From the NCBI GenBank assembly GCA_000320545.1, contig ADNK01001119.1, positions 1 to 28,477 on the forward strand: DNA of 28,477 bases. The letters are read 5' to 3'. Position 1 is the first letter of the stretch. Each line of letters starts with the position of its first letter. The notes under the pieces were generated by a model. It was not told the origin of the DNA and made no database searches. It saw only the letters and a list, made by a program, of their open reading frames with translations. Shown piece after piece: positions 8,623-20,369 of this stretch. The stretch is from Bigelowiella natans CCMP2755. Its lineage: Eukaryota; Cercozoa; Chlorarachniophyceae. The position numbers and the translations under genes are program-made.

Positions 8623-11221
8623 TCATTCCCTGTTGGTTCCAGTACGCTGTGCATCCTCAAACACTTTTGATATCTCTTCAATATTTCCTCGATCTACACT
8701 TTTGCTTTTGACAGCTTCGTCTAGCCCTACCTCGATTTTCTTGAGCATATTCACATCATAATTCGGATCCGCTCTTATCCCACGTTGTGCTTGAATCGGA
8801 GACGTGCCATTTCCGAGCAATGTGATGCAAACTCCATTCTGATGTACCCGATCCTGGTCTATTCGACCGCACCTTCCCATTCGATGAAGGTGGATATCCT
8901 GTTGATAGGGTACTTCGAAGTTGATGACTACACTAACATCTGGAAGATTGAAGCCTCTCGAGAGTACATCGGTGCACATACAAATTTTATGTTTTCCTTG
9001 TCTAAATTCCTGCACGACCTGATAATAGTCATTGGTGAGATGATGAGGTGAAATGGTGGACAAGTTTCCACACGATTTACATGGTGGGGACCCTTGACTC
9101 ACGGTGATCAAACATGAAGAAAAAGCTTTTCTGTGTACCTTGTCACGTTCATCACCCTTCAATCTTCCGTGCAGTACGAGCACTTTAGTGTCCTTCATTT
9201 CTTCACTTTTTTTCACAAACCGATCCAGCTCATTAAGTGAAGGATGACTGTTACAAAATACGATGCACTGTCCCAAATCTTTTGTTTCCTGTTTTTGTAA
9301 ATATTGGCAAGGCTCAGTCAGAATCTACGTATATAGCTCAACAACGTGTCGCTGTACAGACCCAAAAAAATAATATATAGTTCGTCACCAGGGAGTCAGT
9401 TCAAATTGAATGTCACATACAGTAACATACAATCCCGCTATTTCTTATATTTCAACATGAAAAATACACGTCATAGCTCTAAATCCTAATTCTTCTTTCG
9501 CTCCCCCCCCCCCCCCCCCTTGCTATGAACAATAATTATCTCCCACAATGGGAAGGGGGGGGGGGGGGGGGGGGTCATGCTTCATAACCCATGTTTTGAT
9601 GGTACTTACCGCTTGGATTCCGTAGAGGTCAACGAGAAATTGCATTTTATCTTTGAAGTCGTTACACTAATAATAAAGGAAGATCTCCCGTTATTCTAGA
9701 CGTATTCACGAGAACACAATTCATACGCGTCGTGGGTCTGTGATATACCTGAATACAAATGCTACAGATACAATATAATGGAACAGATTACCTTAATTTT
9801 GTATTTCTTGATATAATCTCCTGCTAGATCTTTGGTGGTAACAGTTCGCACACTGTCGAAATTTTTACCAATAATGGTTTTGAAGCCAGTGAGAACATCT
9901 TTGTCCTTTTTTTTCTGTGAACTGTCGTCTGGGATCGTCGCTGACACCAAGATAATCTGATTACCAGAGAATAAATTCAAATTTCGTACATTATCAGAAA
10001 TGTATTGTACCTTCGATTTAGGATTTTTCTTTTTTATGCTGTCTGTGATCTTCTTGATTTGACTAAACGTCCTTTTATTATTTTCGCTCTTAATCAAGAT
10101 CTGAAGATAAAATAATTTCATTCGTTTTTCTCGATTAACACTTCAAAAGGATTCTCTAATTATAATAATCTGGAAGACAAAGCAGGTTCAGTGAGTGCAA
10201 TTGTCTTGTAAATACGATTCAGAGCAATTAACGTCAGAGCAATGTTCAATATTCATTAGTCGCTTGTGTTTTTGTGTATGGGGAGAGTAATACCTTATCC
10301 GCTTCATCTACCACGATCAGATCGATATCCTAATCATCCGTAATGATGGCAAATAGTAAGATCTTCTTGAAAAGATCTAACCCATCCTCAATTTTTTTTC
10401 AGTTGTTACCTCCCTTTTGAATCTCCTTTCTTTAACCATGGTAAAGTTCACAGATCCAACAGTGCCGACTAATACGCCATGAAGGAACAGAGTCCCAAGG
10501 AATACAAGTAAAATAAAAATTGAAGATTACATATCTATACTGAAGAGGAACTCTGTCGTTAGCTATTTGGACATTCAAATTATATGGAATAAAATTTAAC
10601 ATTTGGGTTACATATTACCGATTATGTGTGGAGCCCCATCTTTCACCTCGTTCCTGATTTTTCCTACCTTTTCTTTAACGCAAACCCAGACACGTACATC
10701 ATCTCCAGCCAACCTGTAGTTTTGTTCATTAGAAGCGTGTTGCTAGTTACATTGTTGCCCAGTGTCCAAATAAGAAATTATGTTTGTAGATGAGGGTGGA
10801 GAGACGAGAGAGTTATAAGAAGACTGGGAGATGAAGATTAAATCACTCACTTCGATAGTTCCTCTGCAGTCTGTGTTGCCAACTCTCTAGTGTCACAAAA
10901 GATGACAGCCTGTAATCCTTTGTTAAGATCTAGCTTCCTCAAAACGGCGAAACCAAACATTCCCGTTTTCCCTGAACCCAATTCAGCTTGTGCCACGATA
11001 TTTTTCTCAGAATTAGCATCTTCATTGGAGACAATTTTCTTCAAGACTTGCACTTGAATCTCTGTAGGACCTGATGTCCATCCCAGAACTCTCTCGGCAT
11101 TAGTGATGTATTTTTGTGGAATGGCGTCCTTGACGTCTTCCCAAGAGAAACTTCGCACGCCTCCGGCATTTTTGCCTTCGGCTAAACTGAGATTTTCCAT
11201 TGTTGAGGGGAGCTCGGCCAT
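8623..11221 (-). CDS. divergent DEAD-box RNA helicase, Dbp5/DDX19-like
   Basis: Eight exons: 11221-10851, 10713-10619, 10468-10410, 10329-10294, 10100-9792, 9666-9610, 9288-9139 and 9018-8623. All introns are GT-AG, all phases match, and the product is 490 residues, close to Dbp5. Motifs in order: Q motif GPTEIQ (51-56), motif I AELGSGKT (79-86), Ia DTRELA (110-115), PHIIVGTVG, motif II VVDEADK (DEAD 183-186), III SAT (240-242), DLYGIQ, QCIVFCNS, HGRLKGDERDK, V TDVLSRG (375-381) and VI HRMGRCGR (404-411). Dbp5 remodels mRNPs at the nuclear pore. AELGSGKT and DTRELA differ from the usual AQTGSGKT and PTRELA, and a Lys-rich stretch widens the gap between motifs II and III. The gene is visibly more AT-rich than its neighbours. 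The last intron is stop-free and in frame. The Dbp5 assignment within DEAD-box proteins is moderately sure. Confidence 0.85.
9503..9574. repeat. poly-C (17) and poly-G (20) inverted pair in a helicase intron
   Basis: A 17-base C run (9503-9519) and a 20-base G run (9555-9574) are separated by 35 bases, within the intron 9289-9609. In the pre-mRNA the two could form a long G:C stem. Confidence 0.9.
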
Positions 11222-11929
11222 GTTTTATGTCACAAAGCGGTCCTTGCAGAAACAGCCTAGTCCGTCGTCAACCCAATTCTCAAACACTCTTCTTTTATCA
11301 GATCAAGCTGTACAATTCCTCATTAGATAAAAACTTGAATTTTATCCTGCGTCAAATGTTACCACGTGTCGTTGTTTCATCAATCATTCGCATTGTGCAG
11401 AATGCAGATCTTGTCTGCAGTTTATTCTTTGTCTTCGAAAGTTGGGCCAGATTTGCCGGGGATTTAGATGGCTGTGCCATTGTATCGGGTAACTGCAGAA
11501 AATGTTTGAAATTCCTGGGGGAATTCGGGAGATTCGCAACAAATAACGGAGTTCTCTGTTTTGCAAGCTAGCGGTAGTTTCTCAGTTGTCGTAGGGACTT
11601 GTTAAATGCTGATTATTGAACATTCTCCTGAAGAACGAAGCTCACAATTACGCATATTCGTGGTTTAAATCCTTGTCGTAGGGCCGAAATCCCATTTGCT
11701 TTGGTAACGTCGTCGCATTTTGCAGAAAGGATCGTACAGAGAAGCAATGTCCTCCGCACCCAATGACTCCAAATCGTCTCAGCCAGGCACTTCATCCAGT
11801 TTGTTTGTATTATTGCACGAATGCGTGATTTTTCCCGCTGTTGGTCACGGGGGGTGGGTGGGGAGAGATTATCGTATCACATCATTTCTGCAGCTAGTAC
11901 CGATATACGCATTCTTCACAGAGGCCAAG
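11222..11929. promoter_or_regulatory. divergent spacer, probable promoters of helicase and aldo-keto reductase
   Basis: About 700 bases between two divergent start codons. Open frames here have no recognisable content. The frame of the reductase start is open upstream to an ATG at 11720, which would add 70 residues of low-conservation sequence. I place the start at 11930, where the family normally begins, so the upstream part is probably leader. Confidence 0.45.
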
Positions 11930-12848
11930 ATGGAGGAGCTCAAGTTGAGCTCGGGCTATACGATGCCGATTCTAGGGCTCGGCACCTGGAAGTCTAAGGT
12001 TGAGAACATATGATCATGTCAGGAATTCCTTTAGAAAAATAACACACATCATGGGGAGATTCCCTTCCCACGAATGTTGTCGTTAACATCATCATGGACG
12101 TGCGTTCGTCTGGTTTTGCTGCGTTACCTTACCGATAATAGCCCGGGAAAGTTGAGCAGGCTGTCAAGTACGCAATATCAGAGTGTGGATATCGTCACAT
12201 CGACTGCGGTAGGGGGAACACACCATTACGAAGGACTTAAACCAACGAACTCACCGACATGAACATTCCAACCTTCCAGGACCAAAGAGAGAGGGGGGGG
12301 GGGGGGGGGTTCTTCTCTAAGCATCTCTCTTATTTCCCACCACTATAGCTGCCATCTATGGGAACGAGGTTGAGGTGGGCAATGCCCTGAAGGACTGCAT
12401 GGAGAATAAAGGTGACTCTTTCTCCCGTTTTCTAGTGAGGCTCAATATATAGCAAGAAAAGTGGGATGGAGAAAGGCAGAAGACTGCGTTATCAATACAC
12501 ACAATGAACATATTAATAATGATCTGCATATAGGGATAAAACGAGAGGAGCTGTTTATTACCAGCAAGGTGTGGAACCTGTATCACGCAAAAGAGGAAGT
12601 CCTTCCGGCCTGCAAGAAGACTCTGAAGGACCTGGTCAATGTCACTCTAATCTCGTGGCGTATGGGATCTGTCATACTAGCACGAACAATGATTTTTACG
12701 CTGTTGTTGTTTGCGAAAGAATGGGCTTGGTAATGAGTTAGCTTCGTAATTGGTCAGGGCCTCACTTACTTGGATCTCTATTTGATTCATTGGCCAATGG
12801 GGTTGGTGGTTGCGAATGATGTATATAATAGTGCACATGAAGATATAA

Positions 12849-12895
<47 letters not shown>

Positions 12896-13751
12896 CTGCT
12901 CACCCTCCCACAGTTATTACCATGCTCACCCTCATCATCAGTAGATAAAGGGAAGGACCAGCACGTTTCATTTTTCTACCAATGCATAATCATCACTGCT
13001 GCTATTGCTCTAATGCCAATCGGATTTGTTATTATCACCGTCTAGTGCCGATGTAAGAACATAGGGACACTAACATATCACCTGCCATCCTCGCTCCTCC
13101 CCATCCTCACAAGAGTAATATTTCTCACCTAGTTTCACGCTTATCGACGGAAACTATAAGCTCAATAAAATTCACTACACGGAAACATGGTATATCCTGT
13201 AGTTTCTGGAAGGCAGGCGGGGGGGGGGGGGGTGATATTGCAAGCTGGAAGCTGCATCTCGGACATAACTCTACCTCTCTTTCACACAGGGCAGCAATGG
13301 AGGAACTTGTTAAAAGCGGCCTGGTGAGATCCATTGGAATCTCCAACTTCAACATAGAACAGGTTGTCAAATGATAATACATACACGGCGAGAACAGGGG
13401 AGGGGGAGGGGCGGCGAGGAAATCACAATGTGGATTGAATGTTTATGTCCGGTTCAGTACTGCTATCACCATTATCATCGTTATCTTCGTCATCATCATC
13501 ATTGCCATCATCTACATTAGGTTGATGACATTATGAAGATGGCCAAGATCGCTCCTTCTATCAACCAGATTGAGGTTTTTCCCTAATCATTCACTCGCTG
13601 CCGATAGGGCTGCCTCATTTTCTTTGCACGAGTTTAGGTCTCCACAATTCATGTGATGTGGTCCATTGCGGCAATCTCGTTTTCATATTCCTCGTTATCT
13701 TTCTCTTTCTACGTCACATGTGTAAATTCACAGCTGTCAGTATTACACACA

Positions 13752-13788
<37 letters not shown>

Positions 13789-16077
13789 ATGCACGCATCA
13801 GTCCAACCCTTATATCGCTCAAACGGAACTCATTTCCCACTGCGAGAAGCATGGGATTAAGGTCTCCCCCTCCTCTTCCCCCCCCCTCCAGTCTCACCTC
13901 CTTGCTTTCTACCCCAAAGACACAGTTTTTACACGTATAATCATGTCTGCTTGGAAATTTTTTTTTATGATATTTCGCCGTTTACTTACTGCTGGCGCAT
14001 ACGAGTTGTCTTTCCAAACACCAGATGTATTGCGACGACGATGCATCATCATCATCATCATTATCATGAATCTTGATCACGATCTTTCAGATCACCGCCT
14101 ACAGCCCCCTCGGGTCGCAGGACAACCCAGCACGGCAAGAACGCTGGCCTGTACTGCTCAAGGATAAGGTGCTGCTTAAGATACGCGCTGCTGATGTATA
14201 AAGATCTGAATTGTGATGTATGCAATCCAACAATTCACGGTGGTACTGTTTAAATAAACTCTGCTCTTTTGTTTCGACTCCACAACCCGCTCTTTCTTTT
14301 CTTTCTTCACCGACGCTGCCAACGATCGCTCACTGCGCACTGCGTGCGTTGTTAATGTTCGGACTTTCTAGGCCGTCGTGGCGCTCGCGAAAAAGTAAGT
14401 TCTCTGTATGCCTCTCCTCCCGTCTACCATTGGGGGGGGAGAAACCTTCAATGAAGAGCACATAGATAGTTCTTCGTTTTTCCTTCTTGTTGCAATTCCG
14501 CTTTCATATTCGTCCATAGCTGTTGTTATGGATCATGATGGCCTCGGCGATGGGGATTCTGCTTGTGCTTCTACTTCCACTACTGCCTCCTCTTCTGCTC
14601 GTGACATATTGTGATAATTCATTATTAAAGATACGGGAAAACACCGGCACATATTTGCCTACGCTACCACATCGAACGGAAAGTCTCTGTCATTCCCAAA
14701 TCAGTGACTCCATCACGAATTGTACTACGCAGAAACACACATATACCAATGAGAGGAGGAGGGGAAAGGGAGGGGAGGGGGGAGAGGTACAACAGCAGCT
14801 TACTTGGAGGGATTGTGGAAACTAGTGTGTTTTTGTCATCATACCCATTCCATATGAACTCTTCGCAGAATGAATGTCCTCATCACCCTTCTCCCCCCTC
14901 TTTCTCTCTCGCCCATTCTCTCTCTCGCTCTGTCTCTTCTTTTCTCTTTCTTTCTGCCGTATTAAGCTTCTTGCCCACCATGTTCTCGTACACCCATCTC
15001 GTGGGAATATTACTCAAAATTGATACTTCCGATAGAATTTTTGGGTAGTTCCGGCGATATTTTTTCCCGTGAAAAGGCTCGGAGTGCCTCGCAGCTCTTT
15101 GCTTTCATAACAGCCACCATTCTTCCTTGTAGTCTTCCTCAGTCATTCGGTGGTGTGTATTGTTGTTGTTTTTGTTGTTGTTGTTGTTGTTGTTGTGACA
15201 CAGGCCGCGAATATCGATGTATTCAATTTCAAATTGACGGCTGAGGATATGAAGGTGATGATGACTTGGGAACAACAACACGCCATTACGAAAACACAGG
15301 CAGCACACTCCCAGCAGCTGGGTTGCATCTGATCACGTGACCACGGGATCGCTTGCCTATTTGTTGAAATGTTGTCCTTCGTTTGCACACATCCATTGAT
15401 CGATCAGGACTTGGAGAAAACGGAGTTCTTCAGATCGTGCTGCCCTCCCAAGGAGATCGAATGGAAAGGTTGTGAATATCGCTAGATTTAGATAGGGAGG
15501 GGTAGCAGCGAGTAAATGTATTATGCGAAAATATCACGTGCATATATTCTGTATCTTGTCTCGCCAGCATGCAGCGGCGTAGCGAAATGATTGAGTATTT
15601 TTGCCTCCCCGTTACCTATCCGTGTATCAAATACGTTCATGACAGGGGAAAAGATTTTTATTCCACGAGATCTATGCCATCCCTACTTCCCCTTCGAGGT
15701 CGGTTTTTTCGTTTTTTATCTCACCAGAACATGAAACCGGGTACCCGATTGTATTCTTTAATTCGGATCCGAAATTTGTGTGAAAACAACGGTGATTTTT
15801 GACCTGTAACGTGGCTGCATGTGACGAGGGGCAGAGATCACGGAGATTCCGATTTCCCCAGAATTTCTCCGAATATTTCAATTTAGTTTATGTGATATTG
15901 CGTTCTTGCAGAAACCAGTTGAGAAGAAAGGTAGGGGGGGGGGGGGGGAAGGAGCATCTCAGCCTGCCCTCATCAAATAATTCAAATCGGTGGTAATCGT
16001 CGCAGGAGTGTCTGGAGAAGTTCAAAGACATTCGGGCGGAGTATCAAGATGAAAGGGGCTGGGCTCCTGAAAAATAA
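11930..16077 (+). CDS. aldo-keto reductase (AKR superfamily, NADPH-dependent)
   Basis: Exons: 11930-11998, 12142-12208, 12349-12411, 12534-12634, 12758-12801, 13133-13189, 13290-13362, 13521-13574, 13802-13861, 14091-14168, 14372-14394, 14631-14721, 15204-15254, 15408-15468, 15728-15779, 15912-15930 and 16006-16077. All phases match and the product is 344 residues. It opens MEELKLSSGYTMPILGLGTW. The full catalytic tetrad is present: Asp44 (YRHIDC), Tyr49 (AIYGNEVEVG), Lys78 (ITSKVWN) and His111 (YLIHWP). Later landmarks are GLVRSIGISNFN, INQIES, ITAYSPLGS, the cofactor segment VSVIPKSVTPSRI, and NIDVFNFKLTAEDM. The enzyme should reduce aldehydes or ketones in the cytosol; the substrate is unknown. 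The first 14 exons are firm. The last three, giving a charged C-terminal tail, are chosen by phase; an alternative splice after 15468 into 15567 would stop at 15590. Exons of 19 and 23 bases are notably small. Confidence 0.87.
12293..12309 (+). repeat. poly-G (17) in an aldo-keto reductase intron
   Basis: Seventeen G in a row on the sense strand, about 40 bases before the acceptor of exon 3. Confidence 0.95.
12852..12892. repeat. (TA)n microsatellite in an aldo-keto reductase intron
   Basis: About 40 bases of alternating TA within intron 12802-13132. Confidence 0.95.
13219..13232 (+). repeat. poly-G (14) in an aldo-keto reductase intron
   Basis: Fourteen G on the sense strand in the short intron 13190-13289. 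Confidence 0.95.
13751..13789. repeat. compound (CT)n(CA)n microsatellite before an exon
   Basis: CT then CA units lie directly upstream of the acceptor at 13801, so on the sense strand they extend the pyrimidine-rich region of the 3' splice site. Confidence 0.9.
15158..15196. repeat. (GTT)n trinucleotide repeat before an exon
   Basis: GTT units on the sense strand end just before the GACACAG acceptor of the exon at 15204. Confidence 0.9.
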
Positions 16078-16607
16078 GAATCGTTTGCACGCGGCGTTTG
16101 GATGTGTATGGGGAATGTGAGGTCACTGTGCAGAGACACAACAGCAGCTTTCTATTTCGGTATTATGTCGCAGTATGCGACCAACATATGGTGCCTCAGG
16201 AATTTTAAGTTATAACTTGCTGTGGCTATGCTGTCTCGCACGTGTAGAAGCTGCGTGTACTGTACAAAGACTTTCATCAACATTGCCACCAGTCGGTGCT
16301 GGCCTTGGCAGCACACAAATGGCATAGACTGATAAATGCACCATGTCCTACCTGGATTACATGGGAATGAGCTGAACCAAAATGACGATGCAGCGCAAAT
16401 ATTGGGTGAGCACATTTCATTTACACACAACAGTGTAAATGATATTCGTATCCTAGAGTAGACATCGCTCGGCTGAATTGCGTAGGGTAATACATTTAGA
16501 GGACAGGCACGACCATTATTGCAGGTCGAGAATATAAGTCAAAACTATATCACAATGATACTGAATAACTAGCTAACGATGCACCCCAGCTAGCCAGGCA
16601 CATGCGC

Positions 16608-16646
16608 AGGCCATACTAGCATATACTAGCATAGCTAGTATGGCCT
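16608..16646. repeat. perfect 13-bp inverted repeat (hairpin)
   Basis: AGGCCATACTAGC at 16608-16620 is exactly complementary to GCTAGTATGGCCT at 16634-16646, with a 13-base AT-rich loop. It lies in the spacer about 530 bases beyond the reductase stop. Confidence 0.85.
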
Positions 16647-16690
16647 AGTACATTAGAACCGATTAAATGCGCGCATCAATTTTCGACGGT

Positions 16691-16854
16691 TGTGCAATGC
16701 TAGAATGGCCAAGAGCTAGCTATATTGTCTTGTCCTACAACTGGTATGATGGCAGCGCGTCGTTACATATGAGATGGATGTAATGAATTGATACATATAT
16801 GGCTGGATTTTATAATTTTAATTCACTGTAGCCGCTACATTCTAGCATTGCACA
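16691..16854. repeat. 17-bp exact inverted repeat bounding about 164 bp (MITE-like?)
   Basis: TGTGCAATGCTAGAATG at 16691-16707 is the exact reverse complement of 16838-16854. The interior contains an inverted copy of the dispersed repeat core. No clear target-site duplication is seen at the edges. Confidence 0.5.
16765..16790 (-). repeat. dispersed spacer repeat core, inverted copy D
   Basis: Its reverse complement reads CATTACATCCATCTCATATGT, one or two changes from the cores of copies A and C. Confidence 0.6.
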
Positions 16855-16935
16855 GCTACATCAAGGTGGCCATTGAAAAGATGTAATTAATCCATTATAT
16901 CCGTCTCATATGTATATAGATGTCGCTGCATGCGC
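16828..16935 (+). repeat. dispersed spacer repeat, copy C
   Basis: It has GCATTGCACAGCTACATC, GGCCATTGAA, TATATCCGTCTCATATG and CTGCATGC in the same order and spacing as copy B at 8492-8592. Confidence 0.65.
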
Positions 16936-17251
16936 TTGTGTTGAAAAAATACTACAGCTAGAGGGCGCTAACTACGATATACATACGCCCGCCTTACATC
17001 TAGAAATGCGCATTTTAAGCGAGGTCAATAAAGGATAGAGGATAATAAGTAATAACGATAACCAACAACAGTAATAAATAACAAGCCGCCAAGTTGAGAA
17101 GATATAACTAGATAACGCAGCATCTATGCCACTAGCCGAAACGCGCGGCTTTTTGATATGGTCTATGCGAGGCAATAAGTAGAAAATGCGAACACATGTA
17201 TATCATTATCGCACTGTTAATGTGTTAGTTTCCCCCCTTGCAGGCTCTGCT

Positions 17252-17846
17252 CTAATTGCCTGCCTTTAAGGAGCGCAGCTTAGTTGCGAGCTGCTTGTTC
17301 TCGACTTTGATCTGCTTCAAATCGCCCTCCACGCGCTTCATGTTCAACCCGGTATTCTGCGCCTCGAGCGCCTCAATCTGCGTTTCGTAGGCGCGGATCT
17401 CGTTCTTGGTGCGGCCGGTGTCCTCCACCGTCTTGACGAGGCTATCGAAGCCCTCGCGTAGAGTCGCTAGGTTCTCATACGCCTTCAGCCCGGCGGAGGC
17501 GGAGCCTCGATCGGACGACTTTGCGGCATCGAAGACCACTTTCTCGCAGATGTCAAAGCTGCGGCCTGAGGTGTCGGAGACGCTGTTGATGTCGCGCTGC
17601 ACCCCACGGACGTCGTTGAGGATGTTCTTGATCTGCAGCTTCTGCTTGTCGAGGTTCTTCATGATGTCCATTATCCTCCGGATGTAGACCTGCCTATTGA
17701 TGCTCTTGGGCATCTTGTTCAGCTCTGCGACGAGCTGCTTGTACCTGTTGTTCGTCGTAGTCGTTTTGTTGTCCAAGGTAGAAGGTTCGCAGTCAGTTGC
17801 GCGTGCATACATGTATTGTGTGTGTGTGTGTGAGAGAGGGAGAGAA

Positions 17847-17896
<50 letters not shown>

Positions 17897-18027
17897 ACGT
17901 GCATGACAGAGCTCCTCATCCTTCCTCCATCTCACATGAAAATTCTGCTTTCCCCCTTTGTTTTTCGTTCTTCTTCTTCTTCTTCTCATTCTTCTTCTTC
18001 TTTCTCAAGTAGGATGTATATATATAC

Positions 18028-18066
<39 letters not shown>

Positions 18067-18309
18067 CAATTAGCCATAATGTTTGTGATCTCATTACTGT
18101 TCATCCTTCTTCCTAATGTCCTGGACCATCTGCTTCATTTCTGAACGCATGCGACGAATAGCATCGACCTTCTTCCTCACCTACTCAATAATAATAATTT
18201 TAAAAAAAGGGGGGGGGGGGGGGGGGGGGGGGATTGTGAGCAGTTGGCACACGGCAAATAGAAAACCACAATGCAAACAAGGAAAACAGTGACAAGTAAC
18301 AGATCACAA

Positions 18310-18355
<46 letters not shown>

Positions 18356-19392
18356 TCTCTGTAAAATATAAAAACATCGATGATGAACCTCATTCTTCCT
18401 ATCGTTCAGCAGCTGCTTTTCCCTTCGGAACTTCTCGATCTGCGGAGCACGCCACTTCTCCCATTGGTCGCCCATCTTGAGGATACGCGCCTCGGTGTCA
18501 TCGCAAATCTGCTGCAGCTTCTTCAGGTTCTCCTCGGCGTCGGGGAGCAGCTTGAGCGTTCTTTTTTTGAGGGTGTACTTCTCCAACAAGTCCTTGACCT
18601 CCTTCTCGTTAGAGTTGACGTCGGACGAAATCTGCCGCGCTGTCGAAGTGAATTCCTCCATTTTCTTGTTAATTGTTTGGATCTTATCCTCAATACCTGT
18701 TGAAGGAGGGAGGGAGGGAGAGAGGGAGAGAGGGGGGGAAGGGAGGGGGCATATGGGCAGTCATGCTAAAGCATATATATCTTTCTCTCTCTGTGTATGC
18801 AATATGTTTGGAGTGAAAAGTCAATACTCATCGTTTTCCGTAACTATTGTTTGTACGAGGGAGACCGAGCACCGGTGCAGCAATAGTAAGCATCTGCACG
18901 TCAACTAACCGAACGATAACTATGGTAGTAGTAGTAGTAGTAGTAGTAGTAACGCTAATAATACTAACAATCATGCTACCCTTTATCTCATCCTGGAGCT
19001 CAGCGAGTCTTTTCTCTTGTTTCTCTTTAATAGCGTCCTCGTCCTCCTCCTTGACCTCCTCCCCTTCTTCTGTCACTTGTTTCACCGTTCCATCCTGCAC
19101 TACCTGTGCAGAATCACTTGATTCCTGCTCAAAGGCCGTTTTACGTGAAAATTGGCTTTCAGCTCCTTTCCCCCCAGCTCCCTGAGTACCATCGGCGTCA
19201 CTGCCCCCCCCCCCTCCGCTATTGCCATACGCTTTTGCAATGTCCTCCATCACATCTTGGAGCTTCTTTCCTCGCTGTGAAACAAAATGATGACGGGCAA
19301 GATCACGCATCGACCGATCATTTGATGATTTGATTATTTCTTTTCCTTTGGATGGATGCTAGGGTGGCGATGATTGTCAAGGTGGGGAGGAA

Positions 19393-19428
<36 letters not shown>

Positions 19429-20313
19429 AGACATAAAATATATAGCATTTGATTACCTGCTCCGCCATTCTCCTTTCCGTACTAAAGGCTTGGCTCATCA
19501 TCGCATTAATGAATTCCAACTTTTCAGCTGAAGATCTCTCCCCTTGGTCGAAAGCTGCCTGACGCTCTTGCGCAAGACAGATTTCTGTGGTGTTGAGCTC
19601 CATCACCGAGGGCGCGAGCGTTGGATGCTGAAGAGGCTGGAAGCAGGCAAGCATGCGATGTCAGCGAGAAATGCAAGAGAAATCACACAGCAAGCATGAG
19701 AAAATGTAGGTTATAAGAAGCAGATAGCTCGCTCATGGTAGCCATCCTTATATTTGTCTTCGTGTTTACTTCCTTCTTTCTCTACCCTGCCCACCTGAGT
19801 GCTTGCGGGGAGTTGATATTTGCGAATGTACGTCTTCTCGTATTTACTGCAATCTGCCTCCGAGGCCCTCTCAGGCGTCATCATCGTGATGGTGCTCAGT
19901 GAGCGCGCTTTCGAGGCGGGGTGTGGTGATTCGTAGGGATTGTACTTCTTTTGGTACCTACAGGAGAAAAGAAGAAGAAGAAGAAGAAGAAAAAGGCGGA
20001 GGAGTCACATGACTCGATGTGAGGAGTAGGCTTCTTAGCGAAATATCTCTTACCAAGACTTCAGAGCCGCTAGGATCGAGACCGAACTGTCGTTAGCGGC
20101 GTCGGTCTCCGCAGCTTCCTCGTCCGCCTTGGGAAGCTTGTTCATAAGCCAGATGAGTACTTTGCGCGTATCAGCGTCTGTTGGGTATAGGAACTTCTCG
20201 TATCCAAGGTCACCTTGGTATCCGAGTTCCTAATATGATGTGGTATGTAGTGTCAAAGCATGTGAGACAGCAATGACACATTCTTGAATGCCTGTGTGAT
20301 AGAGAGGGGGAGT

Positions 20314-20369
<56 letters not shown>

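Larger units (their letters stand above)
16078..17251. other. spacer between convergent genes with repeats and hairpins
   Basis: No coding exon is recognisable. It contains CTAG-rich words, a perfect 13-bp hairpin at 16608-16646, a 17-bp exact inverted repeat bounding 16691-16854, and copies of the dispersed spacer repeat. No transposase, tRNA or other RNA gene is seen. Confidence 0.65.

Noticed and set aside
11200-11571. 123-codon open frame on the + strand
   Set aside because: No family motif, overlaps the helicase start, and lies in a divergent promoter region. It is more likely chance.
11720-11929. 70-residue in-frame extension of the aldo-keto reductase
   Set aside because: No targeting signal is evident and the family normally starts at the 11930 Met. 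It remains possible as a rare upstream start.
15567-15590. Alternative last exon for the aldo-keto reductase ending TGA at 15590
   Set aside because: Phase fits, but the product would end abruptly. The 15728-16077 exons give a longer phase-consistent tail. Not excluded, and reported as a finding.
16152-16430. 92-codon minus-strand frame in the reductase/CCDC22 spacer
   Set aside because: No motif, no fitting splice signals and spacer-like composition.
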